Shown here piece by piece: positions 9,634 to 18,328 of a stretch of 64,000 nt of DNA. The stretch spans positions 124,001 through 188,000 of the forward strand of contig CAVPYZ010000002.1 of the NCBI GenBank assembly GCA_963710165.1, in the 5' to 3' direction. How positions within the stretch are numbered: position 1 is the stretch's first letter; every line of letters starts with the position of its first letter. The translations under genes and the position numbers were made by a program. Source of the stretch: JACKIP01 sp963710165. GTDB taxonomy: Bacteria; Pseudomonadota; Alphaproteobacteria; Micavibrionales; Micavibrionaceae. The notes beneath the pieces are model-generated. The model did not search any database. It was not told where the DNA came from and saw only the letters and a program-made list of their open reading frames with translations.

Positions 9634-10199
9634 CAGTCTTTTGCTCTCTCTACATATGTTGCATCTTCTGTGCGCACGACAATTTTTGTTCCTTGCTCCA
9701 CAAACGGCGGCACCATGACCTTAACGCCGTTATCAAGAATAGCGGGCTTGTAAGATGTTGTAGCTGTTTGTCCTTTAATGACGGGCTCTGCTTCTACAAT
9801 TTCGCACGTTACAGTATCGGGGAGGGATACGCTTAAGGGCTGTCCTTCATAGCTTTCGACTTCTACGCTCATTCCATCTTGAAGGAATGAGCCGGGCGTA
9901 CCGACTAAATCTTCGCTGACGATAAATTGTTCGAAAGATTCACTATTCATGAAGTGAAAACCGTCTTCGTCTTTATAAAGGAATTGGCAATCATCTTGTT
10001 CTAAACGGACACGCTCTACAGTTTCCTGCGTGCGAAAGGTGACGTTATCTTTATTGCCTGTCTTGATGTCTTTCATTTCGACTTTAATAACTGCGGCGCC
10101 TTTACCGGGTGTTAAAATTTCGATTTTTGTGACGACTGTCAGCTTATTATTATAATCAAGAACATTTCCTGCTCTCAACGTATTTGCATTTACTTTCAT
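9633..10199 (-). CDS. efp: Translation elongation factor P
   Basis: Relieves ribosome stalling at consecutive prolines. The 188 residues show the three-domain EF-P layout. The conserved loop TPGKGAAV places the modifiable lysine at residue 33, and the C-terminal signature around KVMVPPFVEQGTKIVV is intact. A lysine at the loop tip suggests EpmA-type beta-lysylation, but no modification gene is in the window. It lies between the DUF721 gene and suhB, which overlaps it by one base. Confidence 0.95.
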   Translation of the reverse strand: MKVNANTLRAGNVLDYNNKLTVVTKIEILTPGKGAAVIKVEMKDIKTGNKDNVTFRTQETVERVRLEQDDCQFLYKDEDGFHFMNSESFEQFIVSEDLVGTPGSFLQDGMSVEVESYEGQPLSVSLPDTVTCEIVEAEPVIKGQTATTSYKPAILDNGVKVMVPPFVEQGTKIVVRTEDATYVERAKD

Positions 10200-10211
10200 G
10201 ATTTTTCTCTT

Positions 10212-10697
10212 TTAAGTTCTGCCAGATTGATACAGGCTTTGACTAAAATGTTCAAGCCTTTCCCGCAAATCATTATCAGATATGTGTGCCATCATTTGCT
10301 TAATCTCTTCTTGATTCAGAGTTGATAGTTTTTCGACTTTATGTGAAGAGATGGTTGTTTGAATACTATGATTTTGTGTAATTTTTATGTCTGTAATGAT
10401 GCGCTCTCCGAATAAATGTTCAATACGACCGAGTATTCGTTCTTTTTGATAAGAGAGGGCGAGAGCATTTGCGCTATTGGTAATAATACAAAGTGTGGCA
10501 ATAATATCGTATTTCTTGGTGCCGTTTTTTTGCCTTACCGGACGTGTCTTTAGTGCAACCGGCAAGGCTTTCTCTGCATATTCTTCGCCTATTATTTGCG
10601 GCCAATAGGTATAGATGCGCCCCAGTTTCAGATATTTTCTCTGGAAAACTGGCTTTGAAAGAGAGATTACACTTTTCGAAAGCGGTCTTAATGCCAT
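10212..10697 (-). CDS. DUF721 / DciA-family protein
   Basis: 161-residue DUF721 protein. The family includes DciA, the ancestral loader or partner of the replicative helicase DnaB in many bacteria. The N-terminal half has the family's LGRIYTYWPQIIGEEYAEKALPVAL pattern split by a basic segment, and LSYQKERILGRIEHLFG matches the central helix. It is divergent from mutY, with 9 bp between starts. Both this arrangement and the nearby DsbA and smc are shared across Alphaproteobacteria. A role in replication is inferred from the family only. Confidence 0.8.
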   Translation of the reverse strand: MALRPLSKSVISLSKPVFQRKYLKLGRIYTYWPQIIGEEYAEKALPVALKTRPVRQKNGTKKYDIIATLCIITNSANALALSYQKERILGRIEHLFGERIITDIKITQNHSIQTTISSHKVEKLSTLNQEEIKQMMAHISDNDLRERLEHFSQSLYQSGRT

Positions 10698-10706
10698 ATT
10701 TAGACT

Positions 10707-11789
10707 ATGACGCTCTCACAAAAAAATCTCAAGAAGAATGATGACGTCATAGATGTGGATGGCTTTCGTCAAAATGTTTTAGAGTGGTATCGGAAAAATG
10801 CCCGTTCTATGCCTTGGCGAGCGTCTTTCGGAGAATATCCGCACCCTTACCACGAATGGCTCTCTGAAATTATGCTTCAACAAACTGTTGTCAAAACGGT
10901 TATTCCTTATTTTATAAGATTTATTTCGATCTGGCCAACAATTCACGATCTGGCATCTGCACATAGTGATGACATTATGAGGGAATGGGCAGGCCTAGGC
11001 TATTATGCGCGCGCAAGAAATCTGCATAAATGCGCGAAAATTATTTCAGAAAGTTATGATGGGCAATTTCCTTCTCACGAAAAAGAATTGCAAGCACTGC
11101 CCGGAATTGGTCCGTACACAGCAGCCGCAATAAGGTCTATTGCATTTGGAAAATCTTCTATTGTGATGGATGGTAATATAGAACGCGTTCTTGCAAGAAT
11201 ACATGCACATGAAAAGCCAATTAAAGAGACGAAAAAACAACTATATTACTATGCAAAAGAATTAAGCGAGAATAGGGATGACTATCCGGGGGAGTATGCA
11301 CAAGCACTTATGGATATAGGTGCAAATATTTGCACACCAACATCGCCAAAATGTACAATTTGTCCCATTAATAATTTTTGTAAGTCCCTAGAAAATAACC
11401 TTCAGGAAACTATTCCGGTAAAAGTTTTAAAGCAGAGCAAACCTCAAAAATATGGTGTTATATATTTCATTGAAAATAATAAAGGGGAGTTACTATTTGA
11501 AAAACGTCAGAAAAAGGGTCTTTTGGGTGGTATGCTAGGTTTACCAGGAACTGAGTGGGTCGAAAGGCAGACGTCTCTCAAGACAGCTATAAAAGGCTTT
11601 AAAATTAATCATACCTTTACGCATTTTCATTTAACGTTGGAGGGTGTATTGGAAACGCATGAAAACCTTTGCAAAATTAATAAAGACTATATTTGGTGTG
11701 ATCCGCATGAATATGATAAAATAGGATTACCAACTTTATTCAAAAAAGCTGTAAAACAATATTTAAACATAACAAAAGAAGATCTATGA
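10707..11789 (+). CDS. mutY: A/G-specific adenine DNA glycosylase MutY
   Basis: Removes adenine mispaired with 8-oxoguanine. The 360 residues contain the helix-hairpin-helix LPGIGPYTAAAI (131-142), the catalytic Glu in LSEIMLQQT (E54) and catalytic Asp in VMDGN (D155). A 4Fe-4S loop has Cys at 209, 216, 219 and 225, the exact C-X6-C-X2-C-X5-C spacing. A C-terminal NUDIX-like recognition domain follows (from about residue 245, GVIYFIENNKGELLFEKRQ). The stop overlaps the ATG of the next gene (ATGA), suggesting coupling to a secreted protein of unknown function. Confidence 0.95.
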   Translation: MTLSQKNLKKNDDVIDVDGFRQNVLEWYRKNARSMPWRASFGEYPHPYHEWLSEIMLQQTVVKTVIPYFIRFISIWPTIHDLASAHSDDIMREWAGLGYYARARNLHKCAKIISESYDGQFPSHEKELQALPGIGPYTAAAIRSIAFGKSSIVMDGNIERVLARIHAHEKPIKETKKQLYYYAKELSENRDDYPGEYAQALMDIGANICTPTSPKCTICPINNFCKSLENNLQETIPVKVLKQSKPQKYGVIYFIENNKGELLFEKRQKKGLLGGMLGLPGTEWVERQTSLKTAIKGFKINHTFTHFHLTLEGVLETHENLCKINKDYIWCDPHEYDKIGLPTLFKKAVKQYLNITKEDL

Positions 11790-12772
11790 GAATAACCAAC
11801 AAAATACTAATCCTTACTTTAATGCTTTCTATAAGCGTTATATTTCGTGTTGATAGTAATAGCGCCTTTGCTCAGGCATTAGAAAATAAGGAAGTGAAAG
11901 ATATATCAGCTGAGCCGGATGAAACCGAAGAAAATGAGAATATTGGATTACAGGATATAATTGAATTTAAAGGGAAAACTTATCGAAGTTCAAGATATCC
12001 AAATATGTCTAAGCTATATTGGTCTTTTGGTATTCCTGATATAGAGAATGATCAGCATTTAGATATATTTTTTCAAATTAATGAGTGTGACCTTTACGCA
12101 AAATACTATGGCAATGAATTTGAATGGGGACCTTTGCGTGAAACCATGCGTGAATATCTGAGGGATAATAGTCGTAAATTTTCCAGAGGTCTTTTTTTCG
12201 ATCTTCCAATAGAAGTTGGTAATTACAATATTAAAAAAGGAAGTTTTGCAGTAAAAAGTAAAAATTTCATTAGCGGAGATAGAGAGTTTTTTCCGCATCC
12301 TGCTTATCTTGGCTGGAACAAAAACTTTTGTGGCTTTCGAACTACTCAAAAGGGAGAAGAAGTGTATTATAGAGAGATATTAATTCGTCTTATTAGGCCC
12401 GTAGTGATTCCAAACATATCAATTGACGAATCTATTGCTAAAGAATTGGTAACAAAGTGGAGGGATGCTGGATCCGAGAAACGCTTTTTTTCTATTCGTC
12501 TTTACATGACAGTGACTAAATTTATGGGGGTGCAAAGCTTTTCAAATCAGAATAAAATACCTATATTTCTTGCTTATATTGAAGGATATGAAATCTTCAG
12601 AGATTTAAACATGGATGTATTATATTTTACAAAGAGCTTTACAAAGAAGAAGAAGGGTGAAATTCCTGATATGAAAGTGAAATCCTCTCAAACTCTTCAA
12701 GAAAAAGCACTTAAGATACAAAAAGACGATAAGAAGTTATCCGAAACAGATCCCTTAGATGATTTTGAATAA
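11786..12772 (+). CDS. Secreted protein of unknown function
   Basis: I do not recognise a family with confidence. The 328 residues begin with a signal peptide (about 1-29, cleavage near AFAQA), then an acidic stretch. A mixed globular region rich in aromatic residues follows (about 55-290), with a basic KKKK segment near the C-terminus. It contains only two cysteines in the mature region and no membrane helix after the signal. It overlaps mutY by four bases, so it is expressed with it. It ends 3 bp before the convergent ccrM stop, with no obvious terminator between. The coding sequence is more AT-rich than mutY. Confidence 0.75.
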   Translation: MRITNKILILTLMLSISVIFRVDSNSAFAQALENKEVKDISAEPDETEENENIGLQDIIEFKGKTYRSSRYPNMSKLYWSFGIPDIENDQHLDIFFQINECDLYAKYYGNEFEWGPLRETMREYLRDNSRKFSRGLFFDLPIEVGNYNIKKGSFAVKSKNFISGDREFFPHPAYLGWNKNFCGFRTTQKGEEVYYREILIRLIRPVVIPNISIDESIAKELVTKWRDAGSEKRFFSIRLYMTVTKFMGVQSFSNQNKIPIFLAYIEGYEIFRDLNMDVLYFTKSFTKKKKGEIPDMKVKSSQTLQEKALKIQKDDKKLSETDPLDDFE

Positions 12773-12775
12773 CAA

Positions 12776-13885
12776 TTAAAAGACATTCATCGCTTTTCTG
12801 AGTTGTGAGCGGAGTTCATCTATTGGTTTATAATTATTTTTTTCTTTATAATGCCAATATGTCCAGCCGTTGCAACTAGGGGCGTCTTGTAGCCGCGCTC
12901 CGACTTTATGGATAGAACCGCGGAACTGGTTTATTGTTAGGCTACCATCAGCGCATATTATGGCCTCATGCTTGTTTTTCGCATCTGTAAGCACTGTGCC
13001 TGGTTTCAACATACCATTTTCGACAAGCGAGCCGAAAGGGACACGCGGCTCTGATTTCTTTGATATTGGTTGAATAATGTCCTTATTATTCGTTATCTGA
13101 ACTTCAGCAATCCGCTCATGTGCCGCGGCAGCATACGTTTCATCACGCTCTAGTCCTACAAAATGACGTCCTAGTTTTTTTGCAACAGCGCCTGTCGTTC
13201 CAGTTCCAAAGAAAGGGTCTAAGATTACATCTCCCGGCTTTGAACAGGCCATGAGGATACGCTGTAGAAGCGCTTCGGGCTTTTGCGTTGCGTGAACCTT
13301 CTGACCATTCTCGTCTTTTAGTCTTTCTTCGCCAGTACAAAGAGGAAATAACCAATCGCTACGCATTTGAAGATCGTCGTTAAGAATTTTCATGGAGTCG
13401 TAGTTAAACGTATATTTCGATTTTTCTGATTTAGAGGCCCAGATAAGTGTTTCATGAGCATTTGTAAAACGCGTTCCACGAAAATTTGGCATTGGATTAC
13501 TTTTACGCCAGATAACATCATTTAAGATCCAGTACTTTAAATCCTGTAAGATATAACCAAGACGAAATACGTTATGGTAGCTACCTATAACCCAAATGGC
13601 GCCGTCATCTTTCAATACGCGCTTACATTCGGACAGCCATTTATTTGTAAATTCATCATACGCTTTTAAGCTGTCAAATTTATCCCAGTCATCAGTCACA
13701 CCATTGACGTGAGAGTTATCAGGTCGCTGTAAATCGCCACCCAGTTGAAGATTATAAGGGGGATCTGCAAAAACGAGATCTATAGATTTGTCAGGAAGAG
13801 TGCGAAGTGAGTCTATACAATCGCCTATTAGGATCGTATCTAGTTGTAATTTTGCTGCGGATAAGTTTTTTTTCTGACTCGACAT
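12776..13885 (-). CDS. ccrM: Cell-cycle DNA adenine methyltransferase CcrM (GANTC)
   Basis: Solitary N6-adenine methyltransferase that methylates GANTC and times the alphaproteobacterial cell cycle. The 369 residues are of the beta class. The catalytic motif DPPY (residues 41-44) precedes the target-recognition region and the SAM motif DPFFGTGTTGA. The C-terminal 80 residues form the RAMA-like extension characteristic of CcrM (with SINGWTYWH-like CNGWTYWHYKE). No restriction gene is nearby, supporting an orphan regulatory enzyme. Four GANTC sites lie in the 86 bp before its start and one just inside the coding region, so its own promoter is likely methylation-sensitive. Confidence 0.95.
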   Translation of the reverse strand: MSSQKKNLSAAKLQLDTILIGDCIDSLRTLPDKSIDLVFADPPYNLQLGGDLQRPDNSHVNGVTDDWDKFDSLKAYDEFTNKWLSECKRVLKDDGAIWVIGSYHNVFRLGYILQDLKYWILNDVIWRKSNPMPNFRGTRFTNAHETLIWASKSEKSKYTFNYDSMKILNDDLQMRSDWLFPLCTGEERLKDENGQKVHATQKPEALLQRILMACSKPGDVILDPFFGTGTTGAVAKKLGRHFVGLERDETYAAAAHERIAEVQITNNKDIIQPISKKSEPRVPFGSLVENGMLKPGTVLTDAKNKHEAIICADGSLTINQFRGSIHKVGARLQDAPSCNGWTYWHYKEKNNYKPIDELRSQLRKAMNVF

Positions 13886-13970
13886 TTATTTTCCTTTTAA
13901 GGTTTGAATACCGAATCACTAAAAAGAAACGAGGACTCCTTGTCAAGTCAAAAAGACTCTTATTGGAGTC
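13876..13970. promoter_or_regulatory. Cluster of five GANTC sites at the ccrM upstream region
   Basis: GANTC occurs at 13876, 13913, 13934, 13955 and 13966. The last four fall in the 86-bp gap between rnhB and ccrM, at spacings of 21, 21 and 11 bp, close to whole helical turns. By chance one site is expected per about 256 bp. In Caulobacter, the ccrM promoter region carries GANTC sites and is regulated by methylation state. The same logic is inferred here; the transcription start was not identified. Confidence 0.6.
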
Positions 13971-13971
13971 A

Positions 13972-14574
13972 CTAAGCTGCAAGTACTGATTTTACTGGGG
14001 AAAAAGAGCGGCGATGATGATCAGTTGCGCCGTATTCCTTTAATGCTTGTAAATGCTTTGCAGAACCATAACCGGAATTTGTGTCCCATCCATAGTAGGG
14101 GAAGGTATTGTGAAGTTGCTTCATAATAATATCCCTCGATACTTTTGCCAGTATGGAGGCTGCAGCAATTTCTAAATGCTTGCTATCCCCTTTTACAACA
14201 GTTTTGAAAGGGCAGGGCATATTCTTAGGGTTTTGATTACCATCAATTAACGCAAAATATTGTTGCGGTGCATTATTTTCAATCATATTTGTATAGGCGC
14301 GCTCCATCGAAAGTAAACTAGCCTGTAATATATTGATGTGATCAATTTCCTCCACAGATGCTGATGCTATTCCATAGATACTGTGTTGTTTGATTTGATG
14401 AAAGAGAACGTCTCTTTTTTTAGCAGTCAACTTTTTGCTGTCTGTTACACCGCTCCAGAAAGGTAGTTCGCGGCTTTTTCTAGGAATATGAACGCATGCA
14501 GAATATACAGGTCCGGCGAGAGGGCCTCTTCCAGCTTCATCTAAGCCGCATATGAGCACATCATCATCCTTCAA
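13972..14574 (-). CDS. rnhB: Ribonuclease HII
   Basis: Cleaves RNA in RNA-DNA hybrids and misincorporated ribonucleotides. The 200 residues start with the RNase HII signature GLDEAGRGPLAGPV, which holds the first catalytic Asp-Glu. The later catalytic Asp lies in ALIDGNQNP, and the motif AAASILAKVSRD is intact. The start overlaps the pepN stop by 11 bases. It lies upstream of ccrM on the same strand, as often seen in Alphaproteobacteria. Confidence 0.93.
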   Translation of the reverse strand: MKDDDVLICGLDEAGRGPLAGPVYSACVHIPRKSRELPFWSGVTDSKKLTAKKRDVLFHQIKQHSIYGIASASVEEIDHINILQASLLSMERAYTNMIENNAPQQYFALIDGNQNPKNMPCPFKTVVKGDSKHLEIAAASILAKVSRDIIMKQLHNTFPYYGWDTNSGYGSAKHLQALKEYGATDHHRRSFSPVKSVLAA

Positions 14575-17170
14575 GGCTTTTTCCGGCTATCTCATACACA
14601 TTTGGTGACACATCCTTCATATCGACAATGCATTGAAGAACTTGCTTCATTTTTTCTTGTCGATCCGGCGTATATCTCCTCCATTCGCGTAAGGGATTGA
14701 GAAGACGAGCGGCAATCTGTGGATTGATATCGTTTAATTCAAATACGGCCTCTTTTAAGAAGTTATAGCCGCTGCCGTCTTTATTATGAAACATGACAGG
14801 ATTGCCCATTGCAAAGGCGCCATACAAAGAACGTACACGATTTGGGTTTTTTATATTAAAATCTGAATGTTTTTTTAGATTTTGTAATCGGTCTATCAAA
14901 TCGTCATGGCGCGGTATGGTTTGTGCAGAGAACCATTTATCTATAACAAGCGGGTAGGATTTAAACCGCGTATAAAAATCATCCAAAACAGCCGTACGTT
15001 CATCTGAAATAATTGCATTTAGCCCCAGAAATGCTGACATACGATCCGTCATATTGTTGGAAGCATCATATGCGTCTTTTAACATCTTGGCATCTTCAAG
15101 GCGCAACCGGTTCATAAGCATTAGCATGGCGCTATTTTTAAGCGCGCGTTTACCCATCGCCTCGGGATTAATAGAGAAGGCTCCGTCTTCTCTATTACTT
15201 TCATAAAGAGACATTAATTTTTCTTCATGCGCTTCGAGCAATGTATTTAAAAGCGTCTCACGCGCCTGATAGACTTTATCCGTATCGATAATTTGTTGCA
15301 GCTGTGCAATACGTTGAATATCGGGAATGGCCAATGCTCTGGCAGATAATGCTTTATCTGTATTTTCATCCATAGCATTTTCGATTACAGCGCCGTACGC
15401 GTCGATGTAATCCTGTGGTACCATAGCGTTATTATCAATCATATTTTGTAAAACATCGAGGGACAGCTTTTGCCCTGCCTCCCATCGATTGAAACCATCT
15501 GAGTCATGAACCATTAAAAAGCGATAATCTTTCTGGCTTAAATCAGATTCTAAAATAACAGGTGCAGAGAAATTACGAAGAATAGATGGAACTGGTTCGG
15601 CCGGAATATCTGTAAAAATAAAATCCTGTTTTTTGTCTTTCAAATGTAGCACCTGATCCACTAAATCAGTGCCATTTTTATCAATAAGCCCGATTTTTAC
15701 AGGGATATGCATGGGCTTTTTATCGCTTTGTCCGGGGGTCTCCGGCACGCTTTGTTGTAATGTCAGGGCGTACGTCTTTTCACTTTCATTATATATTCCG
15801 CTTACAGAAATTTTGGGTGTACCTGCCTGCGAATACCAGAGTTTAAATTGGCTTAGGTCAATTCCACTTGCATCTTGCATGGCCTGAATAAAATCATCAC
15901 ATGTTACGGCTTGACCATCATGGCGTTCAAAATATAAATCCGTACCTTTGCGATAATTTTCAGCTCCTAAAAGCGTATGAATCATTCGGATGACTTCTGC
16001 CCCTTTTTCATAGACCGTCATAGTATAGAAATTATCGATCTCTATATAATTATCAGGACGAATAGGGTGGGCAAGCGGGCCTGCATCCTCAGGAAACTGC
16101 ATTTTGCGCAGCATGGTCACATCATCGATACGCTGTACGCCTCTGGAATTTAGATCGGCAGAAAACTCTTGATCACGGAAGACGGTCAATCCCTCTTTAA
16201 GGGATAATTGAAACCAGTCACGACATGTCACACGGTTTCCTGTCCAATTGTGAAAATACTCGTGCCCTATGACACTTTCAACACGCATAAAGTCCGTATC
16301 GGTTGCCGTATCTTGATGCGCAAGCGTAAGAGCGGTATTAAAAATATTGAGTGAAGTGTTTTCCATGGCGCCCATATTGAAGTCGCCAACCGCAACAATA
16401 TTGAATAAGTCATATTGATATTCTCTGCCATAAACCTCCTCATCCCATGTCATGGATTTTTTAAGGGATTCCATCGCATGATCGATTTGTTTTTCATCTC
16501 CTTCGCGTACGTAAATATATAAATCGACGTTTTGTCCTGACATTGTCGTAAAGGTGTCATGTAAATGAACAAGATCACCGGCAACAAGCGCAAACAAATA
16601 ACATGGCTTTGGCGTCTCATCATTAAACACAACATAATGCTTATCATTTTGAAGATCGCCTTTTTCAACAGGGTTACCATTCGATAAAAGGATAGGATAA
16701 TTTTCCTTATCACCTTCAATACGTACGGAAAAAGTGGCTAAAACATCAGGGCGGTCCTGATAATAAGTAATACGTCTGAAACCTTCTGCTTCACATTGTG
16801 TGCAAAATGTCCCATTCGAGGTGTATAGCCCTTCCAGCCTGGTATTAGCGGCAGGGTTAATCTCTGTGACAATGGTCAGGGCGAACTTATCCCCTGGGTT
16901 ATTCAAAGTTATACCGTTTTTGTCAACAGAGTAGTCACCAGAGTTATCCAGAGGTACGCAATTTTTCTCAATTGATATGAGTTTTAACTCATCGCCGTTT
17001 AAAAATAAATTCGGGTCAGAAGAAGCCTTATTTTTTCTATAATGTGCCTCGGTTTTTACACGAGTTTTATTTTCAGACAGTTCAAAAAACATATTTACAT
17101 GATCCACCAAATACGGCGGAGGTGTATAATTTTTAAGGTATTTTGTTTGTGGAGGTGATTCTGTTCTCAT
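14564..17170 (-). CDS. pepN: Aminopeptidase N (M1 zinc metallopeptidase)
   Basis: Broad-specificity cytoplasmic aminopeptidase. The 868 residues match the 870-residue enterobacterial PepN type. The exopeptidase motif GAMEN is at 267-271, the zinc site HEYFH at 303-307, and the third ligand Glu at 326 in LKEGLTVF. C-terminal Ig-like and helical domains follow. It lies 18 bp after the proB stop and overlaps rnhB, so proB - pepN - rnhB probably form one transcript. Confidence 0.95.
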   Translation of the reverse strand: MRTESPPQTKYLKNYTPPPYLVDHVNMFFELSENKTRVKTEAHYRKNKASSDPNLFLNGDELKLISIEKNCVPLDNSGDYSVDKNGITLNNPGDKFALTIVTEINPAANTRLEGLYTSNGTFCTQCEAEGFRRITYYQDRPDVLATFSVRIEGDKENYPILLSNGNPVEKGDLQNDKHYVVFNDETPKPCYLFALVAGDLVHLHDTFTTMSGQNVDLYIYVREGDEKQIDHAMESLKKSMTWDEEVYGREYQYDLFNIVAVGDFNMGAMENTSLNIFNTALTLAHQDTATDTDFMRVESVIGHEYFHNWTGNRVTCRDWFQLSLKEGLTVFRDQEFSADLNSRGVQRIDDVTMLRKMQFPEDAGPLAHPIRPDNYIEIDNFYTMTVYEKGAEVIRMIHTLLGAENYRKGTDLYFERHDGQAVTCDDFIQAMQDASGIDLSQFKLWYSQAGTPKISVSGIYNESEKTYALTLQQSVPETPGQSDKKPMHIPVKIGLIDKNGTDLVDQVLHLKDKKQDFIFTDIPAEPVPSILRNFSAPVILESDLSQKDYRFLMVHDSDGFNRWEAGQKLSLDVLQNMIDNNAMVPQDYIDAYGAVIENAMDENTDKALSARALAIPDIQRIAQLQQIIDTDKVYQARETLLNTLLEAHEEKLMSLYESNREDGAFSINPEAMGKRALKNSAMLMLMNRLRLEDAKMLKDAYDASNNMTDRMSAFLGLNAIISDERTAVLDDFYTRFKSYPLVIDKWFSAQTIPRHDDLIDRLQNLKKHSDFNIKNPNRVRSLYGAFAMGNPVMFHNKDGSGYNFLKEAVFELNDINPQIAARLLNPLREWRRYTPDRQEKMKQVLQCIVDMKDVSPNVYEIAGKSLEG

Positions 17171-17188
17171 AAATACAGATTACACGTT

Positions 17189-18328
17189 TTATTCGCCGCT
17201 TAAAACCATATCATTGCGGTGAATCAGTACGTCTCTGCCTACATAACCAAGGCAATCCTCAAGTTTGCTGCTATGTTGTCCTATTATTTTAAGGGCTTCG
17301 TTAATGCTGTACGTCACAAGCCCTATGCCAATAATATCTGTGTTGTGAGAAATGATTTCGACGGCATCTCCGCGTTCGAATTGCCCCTCTATTTTAACGA
17401 CGCCTATGGGCAGAAGGCTTTTCCCGGCTTTTAACGCTTTGACAGCGCCTTCGTCAAGGTGCAGTTTCCCTTTTGGTTTAATGTGTGCAGCAATCCAACG
17501 TTTCCTAGCATTATGAGGTGTGTCATTTGCAGCAAAGAGCGTTGATTTCTGCTCTCCCTTCATCAGACGTTTGATGGGTGAATGCTCTTTCCCGCTTGTA
17601 ATGATAACATCTGTGCCTGCATTAACGGCAATTTGTGCAGCCTCAATTTTGCTTTTCATGCCGCCTGTTGATACACCGCTTGTAACTTCACCTGCGATAT
17701 CAAGAATGTCTGATGTGATTTCATTGACCGTGTCGATGTGCTGTGCATTGTGATCACTATCCGGATTATCTGTATAAAGACCATCAGTCGTTGATAGTAT
17801 CAGCAGCAGATCAGCCTCCATCATTTGTGCGACGCGTGCTGCCAGTTTATCGTTATCGCCGAAACGTATTTCATCTGTTGCCGTTGTATCATTTTCGTTT
17901 ATGACCGGAATAATATTGTGGGAAAGTAATGTTTGTAGAGTTGCGCGCGCATTCAGATGTGTACGTCTATTCTCTGTATCCTTTGGATTTAAAAGAATTT
18001 GCGACAGTTCTAAATTATGGTCTGTAAAACTTTCAAGAAACGCATTGATTAACTTAATTTGACCTATTGATGCGGCTGCTTGTTTTTGTTCGATTTTCAA
18101 ATTACGTGCAGACGTGGTCAGATCGATACCCAGAGGTGTACGTCCCAATGCTATTGCACCCGATGAAACAATAATTATTTCTTTATCTTTTAACGCCGCG
18201 ATATCTGAAACAAGGGTGTGAAGCCATTCTTTGCGGATGATACCTTTTTCAATATCTGTAATAAGCGCCGATCCGATTTTGATGATCAGACGTTTTGCGT
18301 GACTGATTTTATCAACTGCGCTGTTCAT
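17189..18328 (-). CDS. proB: Glutamate 5-kinase
   Basis: Phosphorylates glutamate in the first step of proline synthesis and is feedback-inhibited by proline. The 379 residues have an amino-acid-kinase domain (about 1-260, with KIGSALI, IIVSSGAIALG and VINENDTTATDEIRFGDND). A C-terminal PUA domain follows (about 285-365). The ATG overlaps the obg stop (ATGA), the common alphaproteobacterial obg-proB pair. proA is not next but 16 kb away. Confidence 0.95.
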   Translation of the reverse strand: MNSAVDKISHAKRLIIKIGSALITDIEKGIIRKEWLHTLVSDIAALKDKEIIIVSSGAIALGRTPLGIDLTTSARNLKIEQKQAAASIGQIKLINAFLESFTDHNLELSQILLNPKDTENRRTHLNARATLQTLLSHNIIPVINENDTTATDEIRFGDNDKLAARVAQMMEADLLLILSTTDGLYTDNPDSDHNAQHIDTVNEITSDILDIAGEVTSGVSTGGMKSKIEAAQIAVNAGTDVIITSGKEHSPIKRLMKGEQKSTLFAANDTPHNARKRWIAAHIKPKGKLHLDEGAVKALKAGKSLLPIGVVKIEGQFERGDAVEIISHNTDIIGIGLVTYSINEALKIIGQHSSKLEDCLGYVGRDVLIHRNDMVLSGE

